Of a stretch of DNA of 58,875 bases, positions 19,283 through 28,686 are shown piece after piece. Within the stretch, counting starts at the first letter, position 1, and every line of letters begins with the position of its first letter. Made by a program: the position numbers and the translations under genes. This stretch comes from Rheinheimera baltica DSM 14885 (GTDB lineage Bacteria; Pseudomonadota; Gammaproteobacteria; Enterobacterales; Alteromonadaceae), in contig NZ_AUDG01000025.1 of NCBI RefSeq assembly GCF_000425345.1, positions 1 through 58,875 on the forward strand, read 5' to 3'. The notes beneath the pieces are model-generated. The model ran no database searches and was not told the DNA's origin. It saw only the letters and a program-made list of their open reading frames with translations.

Positions 19283-19301
19283 TATTCTAAGTCTTAGAAT
19301 A
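19283..19301. promoter_or_regulatory. 19-bp palindrome upstream of porin gene
   Basis: Perfect inverted repeat with ATTCTAAG and CTTAGAAT arms around a single T, located between the fdx terminator and the porin start. It could be an operator for the porin/PstS-like operon; no regulator is identified. Confidence 0.35.
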
Positions 19302-19306
19302 GACGT

Positions 19307-19331
19307 AAAAAAAGGCCCTTGCAGGCCTTTT
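19307..19331 (-). terminator. Rho-independent terminator after fdx
   Basis: Stem AAAAGGCC/GGCCTTTT around CTTGCA with a seven-base T-run on the minus strand, 15 bp after the fdx stop; it closes the isc operon. Confidence 0.8.
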
Positions 19332-19344
19332 AATATTATGAGGG

Positions 19345-19683
19345 CTAATGGCCTTCACTGACCATATTTACCGTATATTTCGGTATCTCCACCACCAAGT
19401 CTTCATCTGCTATTCGCGCTTGACAGCCCAAACGCGATTCCGGCTCTAAGCCCCAGGCTTTATCGAGCATGTCGTCCTCGAGCTCATCGCTTTCATTTAA
19501 CGAATAAAAGCCTTCGCGCACAATCACATGGCAGGTAGTGCAAGCACACGATTTCTCGCATGCGTGTTCAATGGATATACCGTTGCGAAGTGCAACATCT
19601 AGCACCGTTTCACCAGTATTAGCATCCAGGGCTGCACCGTCTGGGCACAGTTCTGCATGGGGTAAAAATACGATTTGTGGCAT
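19345..19683 (-). CDS. fdx: [2Fe-2S] ferredoxin of the isc system
   Basis: A 112-aa adrenodoxin-type ferredoxin that supplies electrons for Fe-S cluster assembly. Cluster cysteines are C42, C48, C51 and C87 (HACEKSCACTTC and RLGCQAR), matching the usual Isc ferredoxin spacing. It follows hscA by 3 bp, closing the iscRSUA-hscBA-fdx operon. No iscX follows. Confidence 0.96.
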   Translation of the reverse strand: MPQIVFLPHAELCPDGAALDANTGETVLDVALRNGISIEHACEKSCACTTCHVIVREGFYSLNESDELEDDMLDKAWGLEPESRLGCQARIADEDLVVEIPKYTVNMVSEGH

Positions 19684-19686
19684 TTG

Positions 19687-21534
19687 TTATACCTCGTCCA
19701 CGTTGTGGCCTTTGAGCGCAGTTCGGATAGACTGATCCATGCGTCGAGCGGCAAAATCATCTGTTAAAGTATTGGTGTGTTCAATAGCCGCTTTAATCGC
19801 TGCAGTATCATCACCCTGTTTCACCTGTGCTAAGCGAGCAAGCGCCTGGGTAATATCGGCGACTTCCTTTTCATCAAGCAATGATACGTCGGTATTAAGC
19901 GCCTGTGACACCGCTTCAAGTACACGCTCGGCTTCAACTTGCTGCTCACGTAACAAACGGAGCTGCATATCCTGCCGCGCAAATTGCATTGAGCTTTTCA
20001 GCATAGTGGTAACTTGCTCGTCACTTAAACCATAAGACGGTTTAACCTGAATATTCGCTTGTACGCCGCTCGATTTCTCTTGCGCAGTAACGCTCAGCAA
20101 GCCATCGGCATCTACTTGAAAAGTAACACGAATGTGCGCGCCACCTGCAGGCATAGGTGGTATGCCTCTTAATTCAAAGCGCGCCAGTGAGCGGCAGTCA
20201 TCCACCAGTTCACGTTCACCCTGCACCACATGCAGCGCCATGGCAGTCTGGCCATCTTTGAAAGTGGTAAATTCCTGCGCCCGGGCAACGGGTATTACCG
20301 TGTTACGTGGGATAATTTTTTCTGTCAGGCCACCCATCGTCTCAAGTCCCAATGACAATGGAATAACGTCCAGCAGCAGCGTATCACTATCGGCTTTATT
20401 ACCTACCAATACATTAGCCTGAATAGCAGCACCTAAGGCAACCACTTTGTCAGGGTCAATAGAGGTAAGGGGTTCATTGCCAAAAAAGCGGGCTACGTCC
20501 TGTCGCACTAATGGCACCCGGGTAGACCCACCTACCATAACCACTTTAACAACGTCTTCAACGGTTAAATCAGCATCGCGCAATACCTGACGACAGGCGC
20601 GAATGGTTTTCTTTACCAGCGGCGCAATCAATTGCTCAATATCTGCCCGTGACAGTTGCATGCTGTCTGCAGCGCCAGGCAACGTAAAATGCGTTACTTC
20701 GTTATCAGTTAATTGCTCTTTAACATGACGGGCTAAGGTTAAATAGTGCCTCATGGCCTGATGAGACAAGCTACTTTGACCACTGAGTTGTTGCAGATGA
20801 CTAACAATGGCATGGTCAAAGTCATCACCGCCTAAAGCAGAGTCACCACCCGTCGCCAGTACTTCAAACACTCCCCGACGTAAACGCAAAATAGAGATGT
20901 CAAAGGTACCGCCGCCTAAGTCATATACGGCGATAACACCTTCCTGGCCAGAATCTAAACCATAGGCTAGCGCAGCAGCCGTAGGTTCATTCAATAGTCG
21001 CATCACGTTTAAACCGGCTAATTTAGCGGCATCTTTCGTCGCTTGGCGTTGGGCATCGTCAAAATAGGCCGGCACGGTAATCACTACACCGTTTAATTCG
21101 CCACCTAAGGTTTCGCTGGCCGTATTGGCCAGGGTAGCCAGAATTTCAGCGGATATTTCAACCGGGTTCTTCACGCCTTGTGCGGTATCAATGGCCACTA
21201 ACCCTTGTTGGTCAACAAGCTGATAGGGAACTTTGTCTTTAAGCGCCAGCGTTTCGCTATAGCCTTTGCCCATTAATCGCTTTACCGACACGATAGTGTT
21301 ATCGGCATCGGTAGCGGCGGCGGCCATCGCATCATCGCCAACAATAACGTTATCTGCGGTGTAACGTACTACGGACGGTAGCATGTCGCGACCTTGCTGA
21401 TTTACCAGCGTTTTAGCCTCACCACTGCGCACTGTTGCAACCAGAGAGTTGGTGGTTCCAAGGTCAATACCGGCCGCTAGCTTGTGCTGATGCGGCGCAG
21501 CGCTTTGTCCGGGCTCTGCGATCTGTAATAGCAT
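19687..21534 (-). CDS. hscA: Fe-S assembly Hsp70 chaperone HscA
   Basis: A 615-aa specialised Hsp70 that, with HscB, helps transfer clusters from IscU. The ATPase domain shows [26 protein letters not shown] and [11 protein letters not shown]; the substrate domain follows from about residue 390. Length is close to E. coli HscA (616 aa). Flanked by hscB and fdx. Confidence 0.97.
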   Translation of the reverse strand: MLLQIAEPGQSAAPHQHKLAAGIDLGTTNSLVATVRSGEAKTLVNQQGRDMLPSVVRYTADNVIVGDDAMAAAATDADNTIVSVKRLMGKGYSETLALKDKVPYQLVDQQGLVAIDTAQGVKNPVEISAEILATLANTASETLGGELNGVVITVPAYFDDAQRQATKDAAKLAGLNVMRLLNEPTAAALAYGLDSGQEGVIAVYDLGGGTFDISILRLRRGVFEVLATGGDSALGGDDFDHAIVSHLQQLSGQSSLSHQAMRHYLTLARHVKEQLTDNEVTHFTLPGAADSMQLSRADIEQLIAPLVKKTIRACRQVLRDADLTVEDVVKVVMVGGSTRVPLVRQDVARFFGNEPLTSIDPDKVVALGAAIQANVLVGNKADSDTLLLDVIPLSLGLETMGGLTEKIIPRNTVIPVARAQEFTTFKDGQTAMALHVVQGERELVDDCRSLARFELRGIPPMPAGGAHIRVTFQVDADGLLSVTAQEKSSGVQANIQVKPSYGLSDEQVTTMLKSSMQFARQDMQLRLLREQQVEAERVLEAVSQALNTDVSLLDEKEVADITQALARLAQVKQGDDTAAIKAAIEHTNTLTDDFAARRMDQSIRTALKGHNVDEV

Positions 21535-21542
21535 AGTGTCGT

Positions 21543-22067
21543 TTAGTCTTGTAGTTGCTGTTCTATCAGCTCCAGCTCTTGCTGCAGCTTAAAGAAGAAT
21601 TTTAGTTTACGGATCACATCAGCAGCAAGTTGATCCTGCGCTGTATTATCCGCATCAAGCGCAGCGGCCAACTGCTGAAGCAGGGCTCTTTTTTGCTGCT
21701 GTAGTTGGCGCTCTATCGAATCAATGACAGAATCCGGGTCGGCACTTTGCTCTATCTCGGCAATTTGCTCACGTAGTTCCATTTGCTGCATTAAAAACAT
21801 CGGATCAGTAAAGCTACGTTGCTCATTGCTGATCTTCAAACCCCGTAACGCCAGCAGATGCTCAGCCCGCAGGAGCGGATGCTTTAAACTGTGATACGCA
21901 TCATTAATGTTAGCGGTCTGCTGCACTGCGAGCAGTTTATCACGCTCTGAACCCGCACTATGCTGATCAGGATGAAAACGGCGCTGCAGTTGCAAATAGC
22001 GCGACCCAAGCTCCGTTAGATCAAGGTCGAACGACGCCGGCAGATTAAACAGCTGAAAATAATTCAT
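21543..22067 (-). CDS. hscB: J-domain co-chaperone HscB
   Basis: A 174-aa Hsp40-type co-chaperone that delivers IscU to HscA. The J domain carries the HPD motif (RRFHPDQHS, near residue 35) and the C-terminal half is the coiled IscU-binding domain ([19 protein letters not shown]). Start at 22067, with iscA 28 bp upstream. Confidence 0.95.
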   Translation of the reverse strand: MNYFQLFNLPASFDLDLTELGSRYLQLQRRFHPDQHSAGSERDKLLAVQQTANINDAYHSLKHPLLRAEHLLALRGLKISNEQRSFTDPMFLMQQMELREQIAEIEQSADPDSVIDSIERQLQQQKRALLQQLAAALDADNTAQDQLAADVIRKLKFFFKLQQELELIEQQLQD

Positions 22068-22095
22068 CCGGCCTCTAGATACTTAAATTAAGTGC

Positions 22096-22419
22096 TTAAA
22101 CTGTGAAACTTTCGCCACAACCACATTCGCCATTAACGTTGGGATTGTTAAACTGAAAGCCTTCATTTAAGCCTTCTTTAACAAAATCCAGCTGAGTACC
22201 GTCGATATATACCAAGCTTTTACCGTCAACTATCAGCTTCAGGTCGTCCTGTTCAAACACTTCATCGTCGTCGTTCAGTGTATCAACAAATTCCAGTACA
22301 TATGCCAGGCCAGAGCAGCCGGTGGTTTTAATACCTACCCGCAACCCTAAACCTTTACCCCGGTTTTGCAAAAAGCTACGCACCCGATCAGCAGCGGCAG
22401 TTGTCATTGAAATCGCCAT
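22096..22419 (-). CDS. iscA: A-type Fe-S carrier IscA
   Basis: A 107-aa carrier with the three conserved cysteines: one in [13 protein letters not shown] and two in the C-terminal GECGCGESF. Start [16 protein letters not shown]. Lies 5 bp after iscU. Confidence 0.96.
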   Translation of the reverse strand: MAISMTTAAADRVRSFLQNRGKGLGLRVGIKTTGCSGLAYVLEFVDTLNDDDEVFEQDDLKLIVDGKSLVYIDGTQLDFVKEGLNEGFQFNNPNVNGECGCGESFTV

Positions 22420-22424
22420 TACAC

Positions 22425-22808
22425 TCAGCCTCCGTGCTTTTGCTTATAGTCAGCAATAGCCGCTTTGATGGCGTCTTCAGCCAAAATTGAACAGTGAATT
22501 TTCACTGGTGGTAATGCCAGTTCCTGCGCGATGTCAGTGTTTTTTATCTGCTGCGCTTCGTCCAGGCTTTTACCTTTAACCCATTCTGTTACCAATGAGC
22601 TTGAAGCAATAGCACTACCACAGCCGTAAGTTTTAAACTTAGCGTCTTCGATAATCCCATCCGGGCTCACTTTTATTTGTAGCTTCATTACGTCACCGCA
22701 TGCCGGTGCCCCCACCATACCGGTGGCAACACTGGCGTCGTCTTTGTCGAACGAGCCAACGTTACGTGGATTTTCGTAGTGATCGATTACTTTATTACTG
22801 TATGCCAT
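22425..22808 (-). CDS. iscU: Fe-S cluster scaffold IscU
   Basis: A 127-aa scaffold on which clusters are built. Ligand cysteines are seen in [24 protein letters not shown] and [11 protein letters not shown], and the HscA-recognition LPPVK motif is present. The ATG at 22808 follows AAGAGGT; the longer frame to 22895 overlaps iscS and is rejected. Confidence 0.97.
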   Translation of the reverse strand: MAYSNKVIDHYENPRNVGSFDKDDASVATGMVGAPACGDVMKLQIKVSPDGIIEDAKFKTYGCGSAIASSSLVTEWVKGKSLDEAQQIKNTDIAQELALPPVKIHCSILAEDAIKAAIADYKQKHGG

Positions 22809-22837
22809 GATAATTACCTCTTGTGCAGCCGGAACGC

Positions 22838-24052
22838 TTAGTGCGCAACCCAGGCCACAGTGTTTAAATCGACGCCATCTTTGAACATATCCCACAACGG
22901 TGACATTGCACGCAGCTTATCAATCGCCTGGTGTACTATTTTAATCGTGTGATCAACTTGTTCTTCCGTGGTAAAACGGCCGATACTAAAACGAATAGAA
23001 CTGTGCGCCAGTTCATCACTCATACCCAGTGCACGCAGCACGTAAGACGGCTCAAGGCTGGCTGACGTACAGGCTGAACCTGATGACACAGCAATATCTT
23101 TCAACGCCATGATCAACGACTCACCTTCAACATAGTTAAAGCTGATGTTAGTGATATGTGGCACACGCTGCTCGCGATTACCGTTTAAAAAGACTTGCTC
23201 TAAGTCTTTAACGCCGTTAAGCAGCCGATCACGCAGCACGGTAATGCGGCTAATTTCAGCTTGCATTTCCAACTTAGCAATACGGAAAGCTTCGCCCATG
23301 CCAACAATCTGATGCGTTGGCAACGTGCCTGAACGCATTCCACGTTCATGCCCACCGCCGTGCATTTGTGCTTCTAAGCGAATACGGGGTTTGCGACGAA
23401 CAAACAACGCGCCAATGCCTTTAGGGCCATAGGCTTTATGCGCTGAAAATGACATTAAATCGACTTTAAGTGTTTGCAGGTCAATCTCTACTTTGCCAGC
23501 AGCCTGAGCAGCGTCAACGTGAAAAATAATACCTTTGCTGCGACACATCTCGCCTATGGCTGCGATGTCTTGCACTACGCCAATTTCATTATTGACAAAC
23601 ATCACACTGATCACGCTGGTATCAGGACGAATAGCCGCTTCTAACATCGCTACCGTCACCAAACCGTCGGTTTGCGGTTCCATGTAGGTGACTTCATAAC
23701 CTTCGCGTTCAAGCTGACGCATGGTATCCAGCGTGGCTTTATGCTCAGTTTTAACCGTAATCAGGTGCTTACCCTTTTTATGGTAAAAATCAGCCGCGCC
23801 TTTAATCGCCAGGTTATTGGATTCTGTTGCGCCAGAAGTAAATACAATTTCGCGTGGATCAGCGTTAATCAGCTCAGCAATCTGGCTGCGGGCAATTTCT
23901 ACCGCTTCTTCAGCTTGCCAGCCAAAACGATGCGAACGTGATGCCGGGTTACCAAACTCGCCGTCCATTGTTAAAAACTGCATCATTTTCTCTGCTACAC
24001 GGGTATCAACCGGCGTAGTTGCAGCGTAATCCAGATAAATAGGTAGCTTCAT
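22838..24052 (-). CDS. iscS: Cysteine desulfurase IscS
   Basis: A 404-aa PLP enzyme that provides sulfur for Fe-S clusters and tRNA thiolation. The PLP lysine lies in [14 protein letters not shown] (about residue 206) and the mobile catalytic Cys in [17 protein letters not shown]. Length equals E. coli IscS. Between iscR and iscU. Confidence 0.97.
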   Translation of the reverse strand: MKLPIYLDYAATTPVDTRVAEKMMQFLTMDGEFGNPASRSHRFGWQAEEAVEIARSQIAELINADPREIVFTSGATESNNLAIKGAADFYHKKGKHLITVKTEHKATLDTMRQLEREGYEVTYMEPQTDGLVTVAMLEAAIRPDTSVISVMFVNNEIGVVQDIAAIGEMCRSKGIIFHVDAAQAAGKVEIDLQTLKVDLMSFSAHKAYGPKGIGALFVRRKPRIRLEAQMHGGGHERGMRSGTLPTHQIVGMGEAFRIAKLEMQAEISRITVLRDRLLNGVKDLEQVFLNGNREQRVPHITNISFNYVEGESLIMALKDIAVSSGSACTSASLEPSYVLRALGMSDELAHSSIRFSIGRFTTEEQVDHTIKIVHQAIDKLRAMSPLWDMFKDGVDLNTVAWVAH

Positions 24053-24069
24053 TATTTGCTCCGTGTTGC

Positions 24070-24552
24070 CTACAGCTGGCAGCTAACTTCGATATCAGTT
24101 GCCGGGTTCTTTACAATACGGCTGTTTGGCCGTTTTGCCTGAGTCTGTACATCCTGCTGGTTAACCAGCTCTCCCAGCGTAATACTGGTAAGAAAATCTT
24201 CAATGCGATGGCTTAGATCGCTCCACAAGGTATGCGTTAAACAACGGGTTCCGCCATGACAATCAGACTTGCCCTGACAGCGAGTGGCATCAACTGACTC
24301 ATCGACAGCGCTGATCACATCAGAAACTGAAATGGTTGTGGCTTCACGCCCCAGCTGATAACCGCCACCCGGGCCTCGCACGCTGCTAACTAAACCGTGT
24401 TTACGTAACCGGGCGAACAATTGTTCAAGATAAGACAACGAAATACCCTGACGCTCGGAAATGTCAGCCAGTGGCACCGGGCCCGTTGCTGTGTGTAAGG
24501 CTACATCTAACATAGCCGTTACCGCATAGCGGCCTTTGGACGTTAATCTCAT
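24070..24552 (-). CDS. iscR: Fe-S cluster-sensing regulator IscR
   Basis: A 160-aa Rrf2-family regulator. An N-terminal winged helix (residues about 1-75) precedes the [2Fe-2S] ligands C92, C98, C104 and H107, at the same positions as in E. coli. The ATG at 24552 follows CAGGGAGCAAAGC; a start at 24588 would fall in the leader and is rejected. Holo-IscR is known to repress its own operon, and two matching boxes lie upstream. Confidence 0.96.
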   Translation of the reverse strand: MRLTSKGRYAVTAMLDVALHTATGPVPLADISERQGISLSYLEQLFARLRKHGLVSSVRGPGGGYQLGREATTISVSDVISAVDESVDATRCQGKSDCHGGTRCLTHTLWSDLSHRIEDFLTSITLGELVNQQDVQTQAKRPNSRIVKNPATDIEVSCQL

Positions 24553-24586
24553 GCTTTGCTCCCTGAAAACAATGGCGCCATTGTAC

Positions 24587-24611
24587 ATTCCCGACTATTT
24601 TAGTCAAGTAT
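24587..24611 (-). promoter_or_regulatory. Type-1 IscR operator overlapping the isc promoter
   Basis: Minus-strand 25-mer with the core GACTAAAATAGTC, fitting the type-1 IscR consensus except near the 3' end. It overlaps a promoter: TTGACT (-35), 16 bp, then TACAAT (-10), so IscR binding would block RNA polymerase. Confidence 0.8.
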
Positions 24612-24613
24612 TA

Positions 24614-24638
24614 ATAACCTAGTAAGTTAGTCAAGTAT
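24614..24638 (-). promoter_or_regulatory. Second, degenerate IscR operator
   Basis: The left half (ATACTTGACT) is identical to the first box; the right half diverges (ACTAGGTTAT). Adjacent to the first box, as in the double-site E. coli iscR promoter. Confidence 0.6.
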
Positions 24639-24668
24639 TCAGGTCACTAAGTTCCGAACTAGCAATAA

Positions 24669-25478
24669 TCAGATATTCGGGTCAAAGGCTTCTACGTCAC
24701 GTTTACGAGCGTCTGCGGCACGTTTTTCTGCCAATTTAAAGTCTTCTTCTTCAATATCAACAGTGGGCACTTGATCACAAACATTGCCACCGAGCTGATT
24801 AACGCTGTGACACAATTCACCCACTTTACGATCCAGCAGCTGTATGTGATCCAGCATCCGGCCAATGGCATTCGCAACCGGATCCGGGTTATCGGCCGCT
24901 ACCGCGTAGGCATCAAAACCAAACTTCTGTGCCAATTGCTTGCGCTCTGCACTGACAATAGCGTCCGCTTTGGCCACAATGCGTCCCGGGATACCTATAA
25001 CGGTGGCTCCTGCAGGTACATCTTTAACTACCACCGCATTTGAACCTATGCGGGCGTTTTCACCCACCATCAGCGGACCCAGTACTTTAGCACCGGCACC
25101 AATAACAACACCGTTAGCCAGGGTTGGATGACGCTTACCCGGATTCCAGCTGGTACCACCCAGTGTTACACCATGATACAGGGTAACATCATCACCAATT
25201 TCAGCCGTTTCGCCAATAACAACGCCCATACCATGATCGATAAAAAAGCGTCGTCCAATTTTCGCACCTGGATGAATCTCCACACCAGTAAACCAGCGTG
25301 ACAGTGTACTTAAAAAACGCGCCAACCCCTTCCAGTTAGCACGCCAGAGTTTATGACTTACCCGATGCCACCAAATAGCATGCAAGCCCGGATAGTTTGT
25401 TAATACTTCAAAACTACTGCGCGCCGCAGGATCGCGTTCAAACACACTTTTGATATCTTCTTTGATACCCGCAAACAT
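24669..25478 (-). CDS. cysE: Serine O-acetyltransferase
   Basis: A 269-aa enzyme making O-acetylserine for cysteine synthesis. It has an N-terminal helical domain and a left-handed beta-helix with hexapeptide repeats ([57 protein letters not shown]). The Cys-feedback tail type is the short EpsC/NifP-like form. Between trmJ and iscR, linking cysteine supply to Fe-S assembly. Confidence 0.94.
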   Translation of the reverse strand: MFAGIKEDIKSVFERDPAARSSFEVLTNYPGLHAIWWHRVSHKLWRANWKGLARFLSTLSRWFTGVEIHPGAKIGRRFFIDHGMGVVIGETAEIGDDVTLYHGVTLGGTSWNPGKRHPTLANGVVIGAGAKVLGPLMVGENARIGSNAVVVKDVPAGATVIGIPGRIVAKADAIVSAERKQLAQKFGFDAYAVAADNPDPVANAIGRMLDHIQLLDRKVGELCHSVNQLGGNVCDQVPTVDIEEEDFKLAEKRAADARKRDVEAFDPNI

Positions 25479-25481
25479 GCG

Positions 25482-26222
25482 TTACTCCTTATCACCCATA
25501 GTATTGCGACCAAAACGCTGTACTGAGGTTAATATACCGCGCAAAATATTGTATTCGGCTTCTTCCGGCCGGGCACGGGTAAACAAACGCTTTAATTTTG
25601 TCATGACAACACCCGGATGCTGTTTAATAATAAAACCCGTATCGTTTAACGTATCTTCTAAATGCTGATAAAAACTGTTCATCTGCTCACTGGTTGGATA
25701 GGCGACCTCATCCACCACAGCGGTTTGCTCAGCCTGTTGCAACATCGCCATGCGCACTTCATACGTAACAATTTGTACTGCCATGGCTAAATTGAGCGAG
25801 CTGTAATCCGGATTGGCCGGTATACACACATGGTAATTACACAGTTGTAACTCCTCGTTAGTTAAGCCACTACTTTCTCTGCCAAACACTAACGCAACCG
25901 GATGTGTTGCCGCCTCTTTCACTGCCAACGCAGCACAATCACGAGGTTCCAGCATCGGCCAACTTAATGTGCGCGAACGGGCGCTACTGCCAACCACTAA
26001 GCCACAATCGGTAATGGCCTCTTTTAAACTGTCAAACACCCGGGCGTTTGCCAGAATATCGCTGGCACCGGCCGACAGTGCATATGCCTGGCCATCGGGT
26101 AGCTCTTTCGGCGCCACCAAACACAGCTGTGACAAGCCCATGGTTTTCATTGCCCGGGCTACCGAGCCAATATTGCCGGTATGGGTTGTACCCACTAGAA
26201 TAATTCGGATTTGGTCTAACAT
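25482..26222 (-). CDS. trmJ: tRNA (cytidine/uridine-2'-O-)-methyltransferase TrmJ
   Basis: A SPOUT-fold enzyme methylating the ribose at tRNA position 32. Visible are the N-terminal [34 protein letters not shown] and the knot segment [18 protein letters not shown]. The ATG at 26222 (GGGAAGCCTT upstream) is chosen over 26300. The gene is divergent from the methyltransferase-like gene at 26393 and 3 bp from cysE. Confidence 0.93.
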   Translation of the reverse strand: MLDQIRIILVGTTHTGNIGSVARAMKTMGLSQLCLVAPKELPDGQAYALSAGASDILANARVFDSLKEAITDCGLVVGSSARSRTLSWPMLEPRDCAALAVKEAATHPVALVFGRESSGLTNEELQLCNYHVCIPANPDYSSLNLAMAVQIVTYEVRMAMLQQAEQTAVVDEVAYPTSEQMNSFYQHLEDTLNDTGFIIKQHPGVVMTKLKRLFTRARPEEAEYNILRGILTSVQRFGRNTMGDKE

Positions 26223-26392
26223 AAGGCTTCCCGCGTAAAAGGGCTGATATTCTAGCACAGCCTGGAATAATTGTTGATGAGAAAATAGCAGTCTGGCCAT
26301 CTAAATTATACTGATTAATGCGCCGCACCAACCTGCTTTTTTTACTTTGTTTTGCTACACTACCGCCACTTTCACCACAGGGAACCACGAAG

Positions 26393-27217
26393 ATGAAAAC
26401 AATAAAACTTGCTGCGGCACTGTCTGCTGTTCTGTTTAGTTCACTGACGATGGCCGATGCCTCTACTGATGCCTTGCAATTAGCTGTTGAACATCAAAGC
26501 CGTACTCCAGCGAATGTTGTGCGCGACCCGTTCCGTAATCCCGCTGAAACCTTAGCTTTTTTTAATGTGACACCCAACAGCACCGTTGTTGAAATCTCCC
26601 CTGGTGGTGGTTGGTATACCGAAATTCTGGCTCCGCTGTTAGCGGCACATGGCACCTACTATGCCGCTCACTTTCCTGCTGAAACTGAATCTGATTATTA
26701 CAAACGTAGCCGAGCCGCTTTTGTTGAGAAACTGGCCAGCAACCCAATATACAACCGGGTACAACTCACTGAATTCTCGCCAACAGGCAGCAATACCATC
26801 GCACCAGAAGGCAGCGCCGACGTTGTGCTTACTTTTAGAAACCTGCACAACTGGTATAACCAAGGTGGCGATGAAGCACTGGTTAATAGCTTCAAGCAAT
26901 TTTACGCGGCATTAAAACCTGATGGCGTATTAGGTGTAGTAGAACACCGTTTACCGGCAGACAAGATGGTTGGTGAGTGGATTAACAGCGGTTACTTCCC
27001 TCAGGCATTAACGGTAAAAGCGGCTGAACAAGCAGGTTTTGAGTTTCAAGCCAGCAGCGAAGTGAACGCTAATGCGAAAGATACCGCAGACTATGCTGGC
27101 GGCGTTTGGACATTGCCACCGTCGTTTCGGTTAAAAGATCAGGACAAAGACAAGTATATGGCCATCGGCGAAAGTGACCGCATGACCTTAAAATTTGTTA
27201 AACCTGCAGCAAAATAA
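26393..27217 (+). CDS. Exported class I SAM-methyltransferase-like protein
   Basis: A 274-aa protein with a signal peptide (MKTIKLAAALSAVLFSSLTMA) and a Rossmann methyltransferase core: motif I VVEISPGGGWYTEILAPLL, motif IV VVLTFRNLHNWYNQGG and the late motif LKPDGVLGVVEHR. Exported relatives are annotated only generically as methyltransferases; SAM is not expected in the periplasm, so catalysis is uncertain. The ATG at 26393 starts the signal peptide; the upstream frame start (26318) is less plausible. purD follows by 30 bp. Confidence 0.8.
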   Translation: MKTIKLAAALSAVLFSSLTMADASTDALQLAVEHQSRTPANVVRDPFRNPAETLAFFNVTPNSTVVEISPGGGWYTEILAPLLAAHGTYYAAHFPAETESDYYKRSRAAFVEKLASNPIYNRVQLTEFSPTGSNTIAPEGSADVVLTFRNLHNWYNQGGDEALVNSFKQFYAALKPDGVLGVVEHRLPADKMVGEWINSGYFPQALTVKAAEQAGFEFQASSEVNANAKDTADYAGGVWTLPPSFRLKDQDKDKYMAIGESDRMTLKFVKPAAK

Positions 27218-27247
27218 TTTTTTATTTAGTTATTAACGGAAAGCGCA

Positions 27248-28534
27248 ATGAAAGTACTGGTAATTGGCGGCGGTGGCCGCGAACATGCTCTGGCATGGAA
27301 AACGGCGCAGTCGCCTTTAGCTACACAGGTGTTTGTGGCGCCAGGTAATGCTGGCACAGCACGGGAAGCAAACCTGACCAATGTTGCTATTGCCGCGGAT
27401 AACGTGGCTGAACTGCTGGCTTTTGCCCAGCAAGAGCAGATTGGCTTAACCATTGTTGGGCCCGAAGCGCCGCTCGCTAAAGGCGTGGTTGATGCGTTTA
27501 ACGCTGCCGGTTTAGCCATTTTTGGCCCGACACAGGCAGCTGCACAACTGGAAAGCTCAAAAGCCTTTGCCAAAGACTTTTTAGCCCGCCACAGTATTCC
27601 GACCGCCGCTTATCAGACTTTCACGGAAATTGCTCCGGCTAAGGCTTTTGCTCACACATTAGGCACACCAGTGGTGATAAAAGCCGATGGTTTAGCGGCA
27701 GGTAAAGGCGTGATTATTGCGCAGAGCCAGCAAGAAGCTGATGCCGCAATCGACGACATGTTATCAGGCAACAAGTTTGGTGACGCTGGCAGTCGGGTTG
27801 TTGTGGAAGAGTTTCTAACCGGTGAAGAAGCGTCGTTTATTGTTATGGTAGATGGTAAAACTGCGCTACCTTTTGCATCGTCACAGGATCATAAAGCCCG
27901 TGATAATGGTGACAAAGGGCCTAATACCGGCGGTATGGGGGCATACTCACCCGCCCCTGTGGTTACGCCAGCAGTACATGACTGGGTAATGCAGCATGTT
28001 ATTTACCCTACTGTAAACGGTATGGCAGCAGAAGGCACCGTGTTTACTGGCTTCTTGTACGCCGGTTTGATGATTTCACCCGATGGCAGTGCCAAAGTAC
28101 TGGAGTTTAACTGCCGGTTTGGCGACCCTGAAACGCAACCTATTATGATGCGTTTACAGTCTGATTTAGTGGAATTGTGCTTAGCCGCAACCCATACCGA
28201 CCTTGCCAACCACCAGATTCACTTTACTGAACAGGCCGCAGTAGGCGTTGTGTTAGCGGCTGGCGGTTATCCTGATAGCTATGCCAAAGGTAAGGTAATA
28301 AGTGGTCTTGACAGTGCGGATAGTGCAGCGGCAAAAGTATTTCATGCTGGCACTGAGCTTAAAGACAATCAGGTGTTAACCAACGGTGGACGCGTGCTTT
28401 GCGCTACCGCATTAGGCCAGAATGTTACTGCTGCACAGCAAGCGGCATATCAGCTGGTAGACAAAATTAGTTGGGATGGCATGTTCTGCCGCACTGATAT
28501 TGGTTACCGCGCCATTGCCCGCGAGCAAAAATAA
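27248..28534 (+). CDS. purD: Phosphoribosylamine-glycine ligase PurD
   Basis: A 428-aa ATP-grasp enzyme for the second step of purine synthesis (GAR synthesis). MKVLVIGGGGREHALAWK start, ATP-grasp segments (VVIKADGLAAGKGV, EEFLTGEEASF), DHKARDNGDKGPNTGGMGAYSP and EFNCRFGDPETQ are all present. It stands apart from purH (5 kb away), unlike the purHD operon of enterics. Confidence 0.97.
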   Translation: MKVLVIGGGGREHALAWKTAQSPLATQVFVAPGNAGTAREANLTNVAIAADNVAELLAFAQQEQIGLTIVGPEAPLAKGVVDAFNAAGLAIFGPTQAAAQLESSKAFAKDFLARHSIPTAAYQTFTEIAPAKAFAHTLGTPVVIKADGLAAGKGVIIAQSQQEADAAIDDMLSGNKFGDAGSRVVVEEFLTGEEASFIVMVDGKTALPFASSQDHKARDNGDKGPNTGGMGAYSPAPVVTPAVHDWVMQHVIYPTVNGMAAEGTVFTGFLYAGLMISPDGSAKVLEFNCRFGDPETQPIMMRLQSDLVELCLAATHTDLANHQIHFTEQAAVGVVLAAGGYPDSYAKGKVISGLDSADSAAAKVFHAGTELKDNQVLTNGGRVLCATALGQNVTAAQQAAYQLVDKISWDGMFCRTDIGYRAIAREQK

Positions 28535-28547
28535 GTTTAGTCAAAAC

Positions 28548-28568
28548 ACCGCGGCAGATAGCCGCGGT
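28548..28568 (+). terminator. Hairpin after purD
   Basis: Stem ACCGCGGC/GCCGCGGT with loop AGATA, 13 bp after the purD stop. No T-run follows, so it is a candidate only. Confidence 0.4.
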
Positions 28569-28686
28569 CATTCGCATAAGCCGTGGTAATCTACCGCAGT
28601 CTATGCTAATTCAACCGAATTTGCGTTGTTATCTTGTGGTAACACTAGCAGCCTATCCTGTCTTTTTAATCTGGAATGTCAGCATT

